48,822 nt of DNA from Parcubacteria group bacterium (GCA_943354045.1 CALRBF010000005.1:1-48822); one strand, 5' to 3'. Counted from the stretch's first letter, positions 8,900 to 16,140 are shown. The notes: generated by a model from the letters alone, not told the origin. Made by a program: numbers and translations.

Positions 8900-8908
8900 T
8901 GATATAAC
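8900..8908 (+). promoter_or_regulatory. Extended -10 promoter for the TrmB-like regulator
   Basis: TGATATAAC (TG at 8900-8901, TATAAC at 8903-8908) lies 23 bases before the ATG at 8932. No well-spaced -35 is visible. Confidence 0.5.
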
Positions 8909-8931
8909 ATATTAACACTTATTTTTATATT

Positions 8932-9696
8932 ATGGATGAACAACTCTTAGCTAAACTCCGTTATCTTGGATTCTCTGATAAAGAATCTAAAGTTTATGTT
9001 GCTTCTCTCAAATTAGGATCTGCTCCTATTCAAAAAATTGCAAAATTAGCAACGGTAAATAGAGCTACTACCTATGTATTGGTAGAAGGATTTATGAAAA
9101 AGGGACTTATGAGTTCTTATACTCAAGGTAAAAAGAGATTATTTACTCCAGAGTCTCCAGATAAATTATCAGCTTTGATTAGAGAAGATAAGGCTGTAAT
9201 AGAAGCTAAAGAAAATACTATCAATCAAATTTTACCATCATTAAGTAGTTTATATGATACTACTCAAGGTGGTAATAAGCCACAAGTAAAATTTTATGAA
9301 GGGAAATTAGGTTTGAATAGTGTTCGTGAAGAAATGTTAAAGTCTAAAGAGAAGGAGATCTTTGGTATTTTTGATCTTGATGCTCTTGATGGAATCTTTA
9401 CTCCTGAGGAAAGTGCAACTTTTTATAAAAAGCGATTAGGTAAGAAAGTAAATGTGCATACAATTTATTCTTCATCAAAAGGTGATATTTTAGATGATTC
9501 TAAAAAAGAAAGAGCATTGTATCGCTATATTGATAAATCTAAATATAATTCTCCCATTGATATATCAGTATTTGATGATAATGTAGCGATAACTTCATTC
9601 AAAGATCCTATAATGTCCGTTATTATCCAAAATGAACCAATTGCTGAGGCTATAAAGCAAATATTAACGTTAATTGAAAATTCAGATACTCAATAA
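8932..9696 (+). CDS. TrmB-like winged-helix transcriptional regulator
   Basis: The 254-residue protein starts with a winged-helix domain typical of the TrmB family (LRYLGFSDKESKVYVASLKLG, with the recognition region near NRATTYVLVEGFMKKGL). A helical linker follows, then a C-terminal region (about 120-250) resembling the PLD-like effector part of the family. Archaeal TrmB proteins control sugar uptake genes; many bacterial CPR homologues have no known ligand. The gene is monocistronic, with a promoter-like sequence before it and a hairpin after it, so its targets are probably elsewhere. Confidence 0.8.
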   Translation: MDEQLLAKLRYLGFSDKESKVYVASLKLGSAPIQKIAKLATVNRATTYVLVEGFMKKGLMSSYTQGKKRLFTPESPDKLSALIREDKAVIEAKENTINQILPSLSSLYDTTQGGNKPQVKFYEGKLGLNSVREEMLKSKEKEIFGIFDLDALDGIFTPEESATFYKKRLGKKVNVHTIYSSSKGDILDDSKKERALYRYIDKSKYNSPIDISVFDDNVAITSFKDPIMSVIIQNEPIAEAIKQILTLIENSDTQ

Positions 9697-9706
9697 TAAA
9701 TTGAAG

Positions 9707-9733
9707 AGAGGAAGTCGCATGGCGACTTCCTCT
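9707..9733. terminator. 12-bp hairpin, terminator of trmB-like gene and/or opposing small RNA
   Basis: AGAGGAAGTCGC (9707-9718) pairs perfectly with 9722-9733 across a 3-base loop. On the plus strand it lies 10 bases after the regulator's stop and a run of nine G follows (9735-9743). On the minus strand the stem is followed by TCAATTTATT, so it could end an opposing transcript. Confidence 0.65.
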
Positions 9734-9817
9734 TGGGGGGGGGAGTGAAGTTGAAACAAGTTTAGGTTCAGCCATCAACCATCTCATCCTCCGCTAGCAA
9801 AGCTAGCATAAATGAAC
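9707..9817 (-). ncRNA. Candidate small RNA with a C9 run
   Basis: On the minus strand a consensus-like promoter (9824-9852) is followed after about 110 bases by a GC-rich hairpin ending at 9707. No gene lies between them. The predicted transcript holds a small hairpin (GCTAGC-TTT-GCTAGC, from 9793-9807), a GGAGG stretch and an unpaired run of nine C (complement of 9735-9743) just before the terminal stem. C-rich single-stranded stretches in some bacterial small RNAs pair with Shine-Dalgarno sequences; whether that applies here is inference. A 31-codon frame starting with ATG right after GGAGG also exists but is badly spaced for translation. Confidence 0.45.
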
Positions 9818-9823
9818 ACATTT

Positions 9824-9852
9824 ATATTATCATGAATATAGGTAATTGTCAA
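9824..9852 (-). promoter_or_regulatory. Minus-strand promoter of the candidate small RNA
   Basis: Read on the minus strand: TTGACA (9847-9852), a 17-base spacer ending in an extended TG, then TAATAT (9824-9829). The perfect -35, ideal spacing and absence of a downstream protein gene suggest a short noncoding transcript running left. Confidence 0.6.
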
Positions 9853-9860
9853 GATTATAC

Positions 9861-9900
9861 AACTAAAAACCTATTCGAGAAATCGAATAGGTTTTTAGTT
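9861..9900. terminator. 18-bp hairpin with GAAA loop after rplT
   Basis: AACTAAAAACCTATTCGA (9861-9878) pairs perfectly with 9883-9900, closed by a GAAA tetraloop (9879-9882). It lies 18 bases beyond the rplT stop and ends the minus-strand translation-gene cluster. With A and T tracts in its arms it could work in both directions. Confidence 0.85.
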
Positions 9901-9918
9901 TAGGGAAAATAGATAGAA

Positions 9919-10260
9919 TTATTTAGTGTTCTCTACAATATGAGCAAATACTTCAGGTTTATGCTCAGCAAGGTAGGCTAAACTTTTTCGATCAAGTTCA
10001 ATATTTACTTTATTTAAATTATTAATAAGTCGGCTATATTGTACCCCAAGATTACGACTAGCAGCATTGATTTTAGCTTGCCATAATACTCGTCTGTCCC
10101 GCTTTTTATTGCGTCGATCTCGATACGCATAAGTCCAAGCATGTAATAATGCTTCTTTTGCAGCGCGGAAATTAGTTTTGCGTCGCCATTGAAAACCCTT
10201 TGCATGTTGCAATAGATTCTTTCTTCTTTTACTAGCGGTAACTCCTCGTTTAATTCTCAT
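9919..10260 (-). CDS. rplT: Ribosomal protein bL20
   Basis: The 113-residue, very basic protein starts with MRIKRGVTASKRRKNLLQHA and continues with the bL20 signature region (KGFQWRRKTNFRAAKEALLHA, AYRDRRNKKRDRR). It is an early-assembly protein of the large subunit that binds 23S rRNA. It is the last gene of infC-rpmI-rplT, 18 bases after rpmI, followed by a strong hairpin. In some bacteria L20 represses this operon through the leader RNA; I see no obvious leader copy of its binding site here. Confidence 0.97.
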   Translation of the reverse strand: MRIKRGVTASKRRKNLLQHAKGFQWRRKTNFRAAKEALLHAWTYAYRDRRNKKRDRRVLWQAKINAASRNLGVQYSRLINNLNKVNIELDRKSLAYLAEHKPEVFAHIVENTK

Positions 10261-10278
10261 ACAATTATCTTAAAACTC

Positions 10279-10470
10279 TTATTGATTCAATACCCTTTTT
10301 AATTTTTTGACTGATGTATCAATAATTTGGGTTTTTCGTTTTGATCGCCCTGAATCACCAGATTTTTTTGCCAAAAAATGATTTTGAGCAACTTTAAGGG
10401 ATACTACCTTATCATTCTTAGTAAGGGTAATGCGTTTGGATAATGATTTACGAGTCTTTAGCTTAGGCAT
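10279..10470 (-). CDS. rpmI: Ribosomal protein bL35
   Basis: The 63-residue basic protein has the bL35 pattern: MPKLKTRKSLSKRITLT at the N-terminus and AKKSGDSGRSKRK in the middle. It is a small large-subunit protein normally encoded between infC and rplT, as it is here (48 bases after infC, 18 before rplT). Length is usual for the family. Confidence 0.95.
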   Translation of the reverse strand: MPKLKTRKSLSKRITLTKNDKVVSLKVAQNHFLAKKSGDSGRSKRKTQIIDTSVKKLKRVLNQ

Positions 10471-10518
10471 ATGTTCAGATTATCAATTATATACTCAATT
10501 CTGTCTATTTTATCATAA

Positions 10519-11052
10519 TTAAATCTTTTTTGCAAGTATTGCACTAAAGCCTTGAGGTGAGCGCTTTAATTCTTGGTCAAAGCGTATGGTATCAGGAAGA
10601 TTGCTAAGTATATTTTTCATCTTTATTCCCGCTTGTTCAGCAAAAGCTTTTTCTCTTCCTCTCAAATACATATCAAATTTTACCTTATGTCCTTGATCAA
10701 GGAATTTATAAGCTTGTTTTAATTTTACTTCTAAATCATGAGGTTCGATTTTGAATCCAATACGAAGCACTTTTAGCTCAACTTTCTTTTGCTTCGCTTT
10801 ATGTAATCTTTGTTGTTTGGATTGGGTATATAAGAATTTTCCATAATTCATAATCTTACATACAGGAGGGCGGGGATCGGATGCTATTTCAACTAAATCT
10901 AAATCAGCCTCACGTGCTTGCCGGAGAGCTTCTTCTAGAGATATTACCCCAATCATTTTTCCTGTTACATCGATAAGACGCACATCAGGACCAATAATAT
11001 TTTCATTAATACGCTGATTTGTTTTTGATGAGCTCTTCGGCTGTTGTGACAT
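10519..11052 (-). CDS. infC: Translation initiation factor IF-3
   Basis: The 177-residue protein has the IF-3 N-terminal domain (RINENIIGPDVRLID, then EALRQAREADLDLVEIASDPRPPVCKI), the lysine-rich linker and the C-terminal domain (KVLRIGFKIEPHDLEVKLKQ, VKFDMYLRGRE). It binds the 30S subunit and controls start-codon choice. The frame starts with ATG, not the rare AUU used for autoregulation in enterobacteria. The start lies about 20 bases after the 3' end of the tmRNA gene, so infC is probably transcribed together with smpB and tmRNA. Confidence 0.95.
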   Translation of the reverse strand: MSQQPKSSSKTNQRINENIIGPDVRLIDVTGKMIGVISLEEALRQAREADLDLVEIASDPRPPVCKIMNYGKFLYTQSKQQRLHKAKQKKVELKVLRIGFKIEPHDLEVKLKQAYKFLDQGHKVKFDMYLRGREKAFAEQAGIKMKNILSNLPDTIRFDQELKRSPQGFSAILAKKI

Positions 11053-11074
11053 TGAGTAATACTTATTAATAGGG

Positions 11075-11464
11075 TGGAGATGATGGGAATTGAACCCATG
11101 TATAGCCCAGCATCCGTATACAATTACTTAGAGAAATAGGAAATTGCTGGTCTTTTTTTGTGATATATTCTTAATTAATTTCCAAAGACAGAATACATCA
11201 GAGCCACAAAAAGATTTTAGAATATAGGCTTTGTGGGCGAATATACTCCTATCAACAGGTATATGACACCAGTATTCTTGTATGTTGACTAAAAGAATAT
11301 GATGGCAGTCGCGAAATTACTTAGGCAACTGCATACCCGAATCCGTAAGAGGATCGGGCTGCAAAAGGTTTTGCATTTGGGTTTGTCCGTCTTTGGTCTC
11401 GTGACAGACATACGAGTTCTCATTGTATATAGATGTGAATGAACTAGCAAAGCGAAACATCCCC
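11075..11464 (-). ncRNA. ssrA: Transfer-messenger RNA (tmRNA)
   Basis: On the minus strand the 5' end GGGGATG pairs with the 3' strand CATCTCC (one G-U), followed by discriminator A, and the 3' portion has a T arm ATGGG-TTCAATT-CCCAT. This forms the tRNA-like domain of a 390-base RNA with several GC-rich pseudoknot-like segments between. One internal frame ends GCA GTT GCC TAA, with TAA at 11321-11323 (minus strand). Its last residues would be GFGYAVA, a plausible proteolysis tag end; the resume codon is not certain. CCA is not encoded (A is followed by CCC). tmRNA with SmpB rescues stalled ribosomes, and smpB lies 7 bases upstream. Confidence 0.93.
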
Positions 11465-11471
11465 GATTGAG

Positions 11472-11915
11472 TTATTTGATTCGCAATATTCTTTGAATAG
11501 ATCTTTGTTCCTCTCTATCTCGAATACTATGGCGCTTATCAATCTTTTTTTTGCCCTTTGCAAGAACAATTTCAATCTTAATAAGTCCACGTATTAAGTA
11601 TAGCTTAATTGGGATAATTGTCAAGCCTGAAGCTGATTTTTTGGCAATTAAGGAGTCGATTTCAGATCGCTTTAAAAGTATTTTGCGAGGCCGCTCAGTA
11701 TCAAAATGAGTATCAGTATGATTTTGATAATGGGGTATATGGCAATGAATCAAAAATAATTCATTATTTTCAATAGTAATATAGGCTCCTTTGAGACCAG
11801 AATGACCTAATTTTACTGATTTTACTTCATTTCCAAATAATTGAAGTCCAGCCTGATAGGTATCAATGATTGTATAATCAAAAGTGGCTCGAATATTTTG
11901 TGCAAGAGGCTTCAT
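11472..11915 (-). CDS. smpB: SsrA-binding protein
   Basis: From the ATG at 11913-11915 the protein has 147 residues: MKPLAQNIRATFDYTIIDTYQAGL, then LFGNEVKSVKLGHSGLKGAYI, the SmpB beta-barrel core, and a basic C-terminal tail (KGKKKIDKRHSIRDREEQRSIQR) that enters the mRNA channel in the family. It delivers tmRNA to stalled ribosomes. The longer frame, starting 14 codons earlier, adds a Tyr-rich stretch that overlaps the promoter region, so I reject that start. The stop is 7 bases from the tmRNA 5' end. A promoter-like TGCTATACT lies upstream on the minus strand (11948-11956). Confidence 0.95.
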   Translation of the reverse strand: MKPLAQNIRATFDYTIIDTYQAGLQLFGNEVKSVKLGHSGLKGAYITIENNELFLIHCHIPHYQNHTDTHFDTERPRKILLKRSEIDSLIAKKSASGLTIIPIKLYLIRGLIKIEIVLAKGKKKIDKRHSIRDREEQRSIQRILRIK

Positions 11916-11947
11916 ATAGATATAATAATCTAAGTTTACTGTGTAAT

Positions 11948-11981
11948 AGTATAGCATATATATAGCTCAATATGCTATACT
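11948..11981. promoter_or_regulatory. Palindromic back-to-back promoters for smpB and a glycosyltransferase
   Basis: AGTATAGCATAT (11948-11959) and ATATGCTATACT (11970-11981) are perfect inverted copies around a 10-base centre. Each arm read outward is an extended -10, TGCTATACT. The left arm faces smpB and the right faces the glycosyltransferase gene at 12005. Confidence 0.55.
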
Positions 11982-12004
11982 AAACTATATAAAATATACA
12001 TTCT

Positions 12005-13102
12005 ATGAAACTTATTATCAATGGAGATTTTCTTGCAAAACCCAAAACAGGGATGGGGCAATATTTGTTACAAATACTTGAACATCAAAAATGGGATTAT
12101 GAAATTATCATCTTAATACCAGAATATCTCAAATCTTCAGTCAAACATATTCCTCAATCTATTCAGAAGCAAATTCAATATATTCCTACTTGGTATACAC
12201 GCAATGATCTTATAGCTCAGATATTATGGGAGAAAACTGTATTTCCAAAAGCAGTATTACGGCTAAAAGCCGATATAGTCTGGAGTCCACATTCAAGTCT
12301 TTCTTATATACCACAAATTCCTCATATTATGACAGTGCATGATGTTATTTATTGGCGATTGCCAGAATATATTCCGAATTGGAAAGTGGGTATTTATGTG
12401 AAATTATTAAAAAAATCTATTCTTAGGGCTAATAAAATTATTACCGTTTCTCAATTTTCAGCTCAAGAAATAGAAAATATTTTCAATATTCCAGCAAAAA
12501 GTATTTCTGTTATATATAACTCCTCCTCTAAATTAGCTGTTAAACATAGTGATTTTGAAGAACAAGAAAAATATATTTTTTATGAAGGAGGACTTGATAT
12601 ACGGAAAAATGTCCCTCAATTAATTGAAGCTTTTGCTATTATAGTCCCTAAATATCCTAATCTTTGTCTTTATATAGCAGGTAATTATTTTGAAAGTTCC
12701 CTTATTCCTAATATCCCTGCATTAATAGCTCAATATAATTTAGAAGATAGAGTGAAATTACTTGGCTATATATCAGATGAGGATATGGTGAAATATATAC
12801 AGGGAGCTGAAATATTAGTATATCCATCTCTCTATGAAGGGTTTGGTATTCCAATAATAGAAGGTTGGAGTTTAGGAACTCCAGTAATTACCTCTAATAT
12901 TGGGGCTATGAAAGAGGTTGGGGGAGATGCTGCGGTACTTATAAATCCTAATTCAGCTAAATCAATTGCAAAGGGTATACAAAGTATATTACAAGATGAT
13001 CTTTTGAGGCAATCACTCATATATAAAGGATATGAGCGGGCACAAGAATTTGATTGGAATATAAGTGCTCGTCAATTAGGAGAAATACTAGATAATCAAT
13101 AA
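12005..13102 (+). CDS. Family GT4 glycosyltransferase
   Basis: The 365-residue protein has two Rossmann-like halves (GT-B fold). Visible features are an HDVIYWRLPEYIPNW segment in the acceptor half, EGGLDIRKNVPQLIEAF at the start of the donor half, and the EX7E motif EGFGIPIIE (E278 to E286), which binds the nucleotide sugar. Such retaining enzymes move mannose, glucose or related sugars onto lipid-linked or surface glycans. Donor and acceptor cannot be read from sequence. It stands between smpB (divergent) and ftsZ, which has its own promoter. Confidence 0.88.
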   Translation: MKLIINGDFLAKPKTGMGQYLLQILEHQKWDYEIIILIPEYLKSSVKHIPQSIQKQIQYIPTWYTRNDLIAQILWEKTVFPKAVLRLKADIVWSPHSSLSYIPQIPHIMTVHDVIYWRLPEYIPNWKVGIYVKLLKKSILRANKIITVSQFSAQEIENIFNIPAKSISVIYNSSSKLAVKHSDFEEQEKYIFYEGGLDIRKNVPQLIEAFAIIVPKYPNLCLYIAGNYFESSLIPNIPALIAQYNLEDRVKLLGYISDEDMVKYIQGAEILVYPSLYEGFGIPIIEGWSLGTPVITSNIGAMKEVGGDAAVLINPNSAKSIAKGIQSILQDDLLRQSLIYKGYERAQEFDWNISARQLGEILDNQ

Positions 13103-13120
13103 TTGATTGAAAGTTACATT

Positions 13121-13149
13121 TTGACTTTCAGCTACAAATAAGCTATACT
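13121..13149 (+). promoter_or_regulatory. Sigma-70 type promoter for ftsZ
   Basis: TTGACT (13121-13126), a spacer of exactly 17 bases and TATACT (13144-13149). Transcription would start near 13156, about 26 bases before the chosen ftsZ ATG. Confidence 0.8.
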
Positions 13150-13181
13150 ATTTAAAAGTATTGAATAGATATTCAACATAT

Positions 13182-14366
13182 ATGGCAAGAATAAATCCTG
13201 AGATAGAAGCATTTGCAAAAATTAAAGTTGTTGGAGTGGGAGGAGCTGGAGGAAATGCCTTAAAGAGAATGATAGATTCAGAAATTAAGGGGGTTGAATT
13301 TGTAGCAGTAAACACAGATGCCCAAGATTTACATCATTCACAAGCAGAACATAAAGTCCATTTAGGAAAAAATCTTACACGGGGACTTGGAGCTGGTATG
13401 AATCCAGAAGTTGGACGTAAGGCTGCAGAAGAAAGTAAAGAAGAAGTATATCAGGCGGTAAATGGGTCTCATATGATTTTTATCACCGCTGGAATGGGTG
13501 GGGGAACTGGATCCGGAGCTTCTCCAGTTATCGCTCAAGCTGCTAAAGAAAGTGGTGCTTTGACTGTGGCCGTTGTTACAAAGCCCTTTATGTTTGAAGG
13601 TATACAGCGTAAGCGTATTGCAGATGTTGCTTTTGAAGAATTAAAGAAAAATGTTGATACTATTATTACTATTCCTAATGATAAAATATTAAATATTATT
13701 GATCGTAATACTCCGGTACTTGATGCTTTTTCTATGATTGATGATGTCTTAAGACAAGGAGTACAGGGTATTTCTGACTTAATTACCACACCAGGACTTG
13801 TTAATGTAGACTTTGCTGATGTTAGTGCTATTATGAAGAATGCAGGATCTGCTTTGATGGGAATTGGTAGTGCATCGGGTGAAGATAGAGCTGTCACTGC
13901 TGCTAAAATTGCAATTAATAGCCCACTTTTAGATATTTCCATTAAAGGAGCTAAGGGGGTATTATTTAATGTAACAGGAGGTAAAGATTTGTCAATGGCA
14001 GAAATTAATGATGCTGCTAATGTTATTATTGAATCTATTGATCCAGATGCCCAAGTAATTTTTGGAGCAGTAATAAATGAGAAATTAACAGATGGGGAAG
14101 TGCAGGTAACGGTAATAGCTACTGGATTTGATCAAAAAGATCTTAAACCATCAATTAAACCATTTAAAGAAGAAGAGGTAAAGGGACCTAGTTTAGAGGA
14201 ATTACAAAAACAAGCTGAAGCTGAAAAAGCAAAGCAAAAAGAAGATGACGAGCGACAAAAAGCAGTGGAAGTAAAAAAAGATGAATTTATTAAAACCGTA
14301 GAATCAGATGGAGAAGATGAATTTGAACTCCCAACTTTTATTCGTAATAAACTCAATAAAAAATAA
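13182..14366 (+). CDS. ftsZ: Cell division GTPase FtsZ
   Basis: From the ATG at 13182 the protein has 394 residues. The tubulin-like GTPase domain includes VVGVGGAGGNA, the signature loop GGGTGSG, and the T7 loop region NVDFADVSAIM. A charged Glu/Lys-rich linker follows (about 320-375). The C-terminal peptide DEFELPTFIRNK resembles the conserved tail that binds membrane tethers. FtsZ polymerises into the division ring. The frame is open to a TTG at 13161, but ATG with MARINPEIEAF is the natural start. It is monocistronic with its own promoter; ftsA and other division genes are not adjacent. Confidence 0.97.
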   Translation: MARINPEIEAFAKIKVVGVGGAGGNALKRMIDSEIKGVEFVAVNTDAQDLHHSQAEHKVHLGKNLTRGLGAGMNPEVGRKAAEESKEEVYQAVNGSHMIFITAGMGGGTGSGASPVIAQAAKESGALTVAVVTKPFMFEGIQRKRIADVAFEELKKNVDTIITIPNDKILNIIDRNTPVLDAFSMIDDVLRQGVQGISDLITTPGLVNVDFADVSAIMKNAGSALMGIGSASGEDRAVTAAKIAINSPLLDISIKGAKGVLFNVTGGKDLSMAEINDAANVIIESIDPDAQVIFGAVINEKLTDGEVQVTVIATGFDQKDLKPSIKPFKEEEVKGPSLEELQKQAEAEKAKQKEDDERQKAVEVKKDEFIKTVESDGEDEFELPTFIRNKLNKK

Positions 14367-14371
14367 ATCTC

Positions 14372-14400
14372 TTGCCAAAAGGGTCTAAAATCTGTATACT
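14372..14400 (+). promoter_or_regulatory. Sigma-70 type promoter for tRNA-Glu
   Basis: TTGCCA (14372-14377), 17 bases, then TATACT (14395-14400), 11 bases before the tRNA 5' end. Confidence 0.8.
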
Positions 14401-14411
14401 GTACAAATATT

Positions 14412-14486
14412 GGCCACATCGTCTAGCCTGGTCTAGGACATCCCCCTCTCACGGGGAAAACAGGGGTTCGAATCCCCTTGCGGCTA
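14412..14486 (+). tRNA. tRNA-Glu (CTC)
   Basis: A 75-base cloverleaf: acceptor GGCCACA with TGCGGCT (one G-U and one A-C mismatch), anticodon stem TCCCC/GGGGA around CTCTCAC (anticodon CTC), and T arm AGGGG-TTCGAAT-CCCCT. CCA is not encoded. CTC reads only GAG, so a second Glu tRNA for GAA is expected elsewhere. The 3' end (from 14470) recurs twice downstream as part of a tandem repeat. Confidence 0.9.
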
Positions 14487-14825
14487 CAAATTTTTTAGTA
14501 AAAGCAAAGGGAGATATAGCATATCTCCCGTGGGGATGAGAAGGTCGGAGCCCGGTGTGAGTTTCCCTGAAAGGGAAGGCGAACACGGCGAGACGGGGTA
14601 GCGAGAATTTCCCGTCAGGGAAATTACTTGTGACCGAATCCCCTTGCGGCTACAAATTTTTTAGTAAAAGTAAAGGGAGATATAGTATATCTCCCTTGGG
14701 GATGAGAAAGTCGGAGCCTGGTGTGAGTTTCCCTGAAAGGGAAGGCGAACACGGCGAGACGGGGTAGCGAGAATTTCCCGTCAGGGAAATTACTTGTGAC
14801 CGAATCCCCTTGCGGCTACAAATTT
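14470..14825. repeat. 166-bp tandem repeat built on the tRNA-Glu 3' end
   Basis: Two full units (14470-14635 and 14636-14801) are followed by a third copy of the shared core (14802-14825), GAATCCCCTTGCGGCTACAA and flanking bases, which is the T-loop-to-acceptor 3' end of tRNA-Glu. The units differ at five positions, and at each the first has G or C and the second A or T. Each unit holds three hairpins (first unit: 14509-14529, 14563-14577, 14606-14625) and is visibly GC-rich against AT-rich flanks. This fills the space between tRNA-Glu and uvrC. No protein gene is convincing; a 21-codon frame conserved in both units has no known match. Confidence 0.9.
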
Positions 14826-14832
14826 AACTTTT

Positions 14833-16098
14833 TTATTCTGGTAATTTCTCTCTCAATTTACGATGATAAGTAACTGCGAAACGATGAGATTCATCTCGAA
14901 TTTGCTGTAATAATTGAAGGGCTCGAGATGATCGGGGTAATAATTGCGGCTTATCTTGACCTGGAATATATATTTCCTCTAATCTTTTTGCTAAAGATAT
15001 GATAGGGATGGAACGATATTCGATCTTTCCATTTTTTTGAGCCTCTAAAGCTTTTGATAATTGACCCTTGCCACCATCAATTAAAATTAAATCAGGAATA
15101 GGCCAATCATTATGGTTGAATCTTCGGGTAAGAGCTTGATTGAGATTATAAAAGTCATCACCCCCCTCAGGAGGTTTTTGTATGCGGAATTTTCTATATT
15201 CAGCTTTATTGGCTTTTCCATCTTCAAATACTACCATTGATACTACTGCTTTATCGCCGTGAAAATGGGAGGAATCATAGCCCTCTATTCTTTTGGGTAA
15301 TTTATCAAGATTGAGTACTGTTTGTAAATCTTCGGTATATTTGATATTTCGACTCTTATCCGATGTGATAATACCTTTATGGAGAGATATTTTTTCTAAA
15401 GCTTCAATTTGTTGTTTAATTTCAAGAGCTTTCTCGAATTCCTGCAATGCTGAATAGCTTTGCATTTGAATAGTTAAATCTTTTAAAATTGACTTTGTTT
15501 TTCCTTTCATAATCTCGAGTATGGTGCTCAAGTGTTTTTGATAATTGATTTTATCGATATTTTGTATACAGGGAGCCTCACATTTACCGAGACGATAATA
15601 AATACAAGGATGTTTGGGCATTATTTTACAGGATCGATAAGGAAAGCTCTTACGTAAAATACGTAATGTTTTACGTAAAGCATCTCCATTGACAAAAGGC
15701 CCCAGATAATTTAATTTTTCTGTATGAGAATCTAAATAGGTTTTATGAGTGACGAATATACGAGGAAAATCCTCCTTAGTCCAAACAAGATAGGCATAAC
15801 TTTTATCATCTTTTAAGAGTATATTGTATTTGGGATTATATTTTTTGATAAGATTAGATTCTAATATTAATGCCTCAATTTCGCTATCACAAGGTTTAAT
15901 TTCAATATGATGAATATCTTTTATCATAGCTCTTTTGGCTGCATTGAGAGAGGCATTAGCTCGAAAATAACTTTGTACACGACTTTTGAGCTTAATGGCT
16001 TTCCCAATATAGATAATGGTGTTATGGGTATTATAAAAGAGATATATTCCTGGAATTTGAGGGATATCTTGAATTGTTGTGGTTAAGGTGTGAGACAT
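14833..16098 (-). CDS. uvrC: UvrC, excinuclease ABC subunit C, lacking the C-terminal HhH domain
   Basis: From the ATG at 16096-16098 the protein has 421 residues, well below the roughly 600 of typical UvrC. The N-terminal GIY-YIG nuclease domain (IPGIYLFYNTHNTIIYIGKA) makes the 3' cut. A Cys-rich segment (CKIMPKHPCIYYRLGKCEAPC), a UVR motif (LQEFEKALEIKQQIEALE) and the RNase-H-like domain for the 5' cut follow (GYDSSHFHGDKAVVSMVVFEDG, LILIDGGKGQL). It ends at FAVTYHRKLREKLPE, where the helix-hairpin-helix pair would begin. The frame extends 7 codons further upstream to a GTG. It works with UvrA and UvrB in nucleotide excision repair. Confidence 0.92.
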   Translation of the reverse strand: MSHTLTTTIQDIPQIPGIYLFYNTHNTIIYIGKAIKLKSRVQSYFRANASLNAAKRAMIKDIHHIEIKPCDSEIEALILESNLIKKYNPKYNILLKDDKSYAYLVWTKEDFPRIFVTHKTYLDSHTEKLNYLGPFVNGDALRKTLRILRKSFPYRSCKIMPKHPCIYYRLGKCEAPCIQNIDKINYQKHLSTILEIMKGKTKSILKDLTIQMQSYSALQEFEKALEIKQQIEALEKISLHKGIITSDKSRNIKYTEDLQTVLNLDKLPKRIEGYDSSHFHGDKAVVSMVVFEDGKANKAEYRKFRIQKPPEGGDDFYNLNQALTRRFNHNDWPIPDLILIDGGKGQLSKALEAQKNGKIEYRSIPIISLAKRLEEIYIPGQDKPQLLPRSSRALQLLQQIRDESHRFAVTYHRKLREKLPE

Positions 16099-16140
16099 AA
16101 ATATAAAACAGTTATCCACTATTATCAGAAAATATAAAAT

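Noticed and set aside
9700..9795. A 31-codon minus-strand frame starting right after GGAGG
   Set aside because: GGAGG directly abuts the ATG, too close for normal initiation, and the frame runs through the C9 tract and the terminator hairpin.
11916..11957. Upstream start for smpB adding a Tyr-rich stretch
   Set aside because: It overlaps the promoter palindrome, and SmpB families begin near the internal MKPLAQN start.
14538..14603. A 21-codon frame (ATG to TAG) conserved in both 166-bp units
   Set aside because: It lies in structured, GC-rich repeat DNA, has no clear ribosome-binding site or recognised match, and its conservation follows from the duplication.
14470..14825. CRISPR array
   Set aside because: Only two 166-bp units with no short-repeat/variable-spacer pattern and no cas genes.
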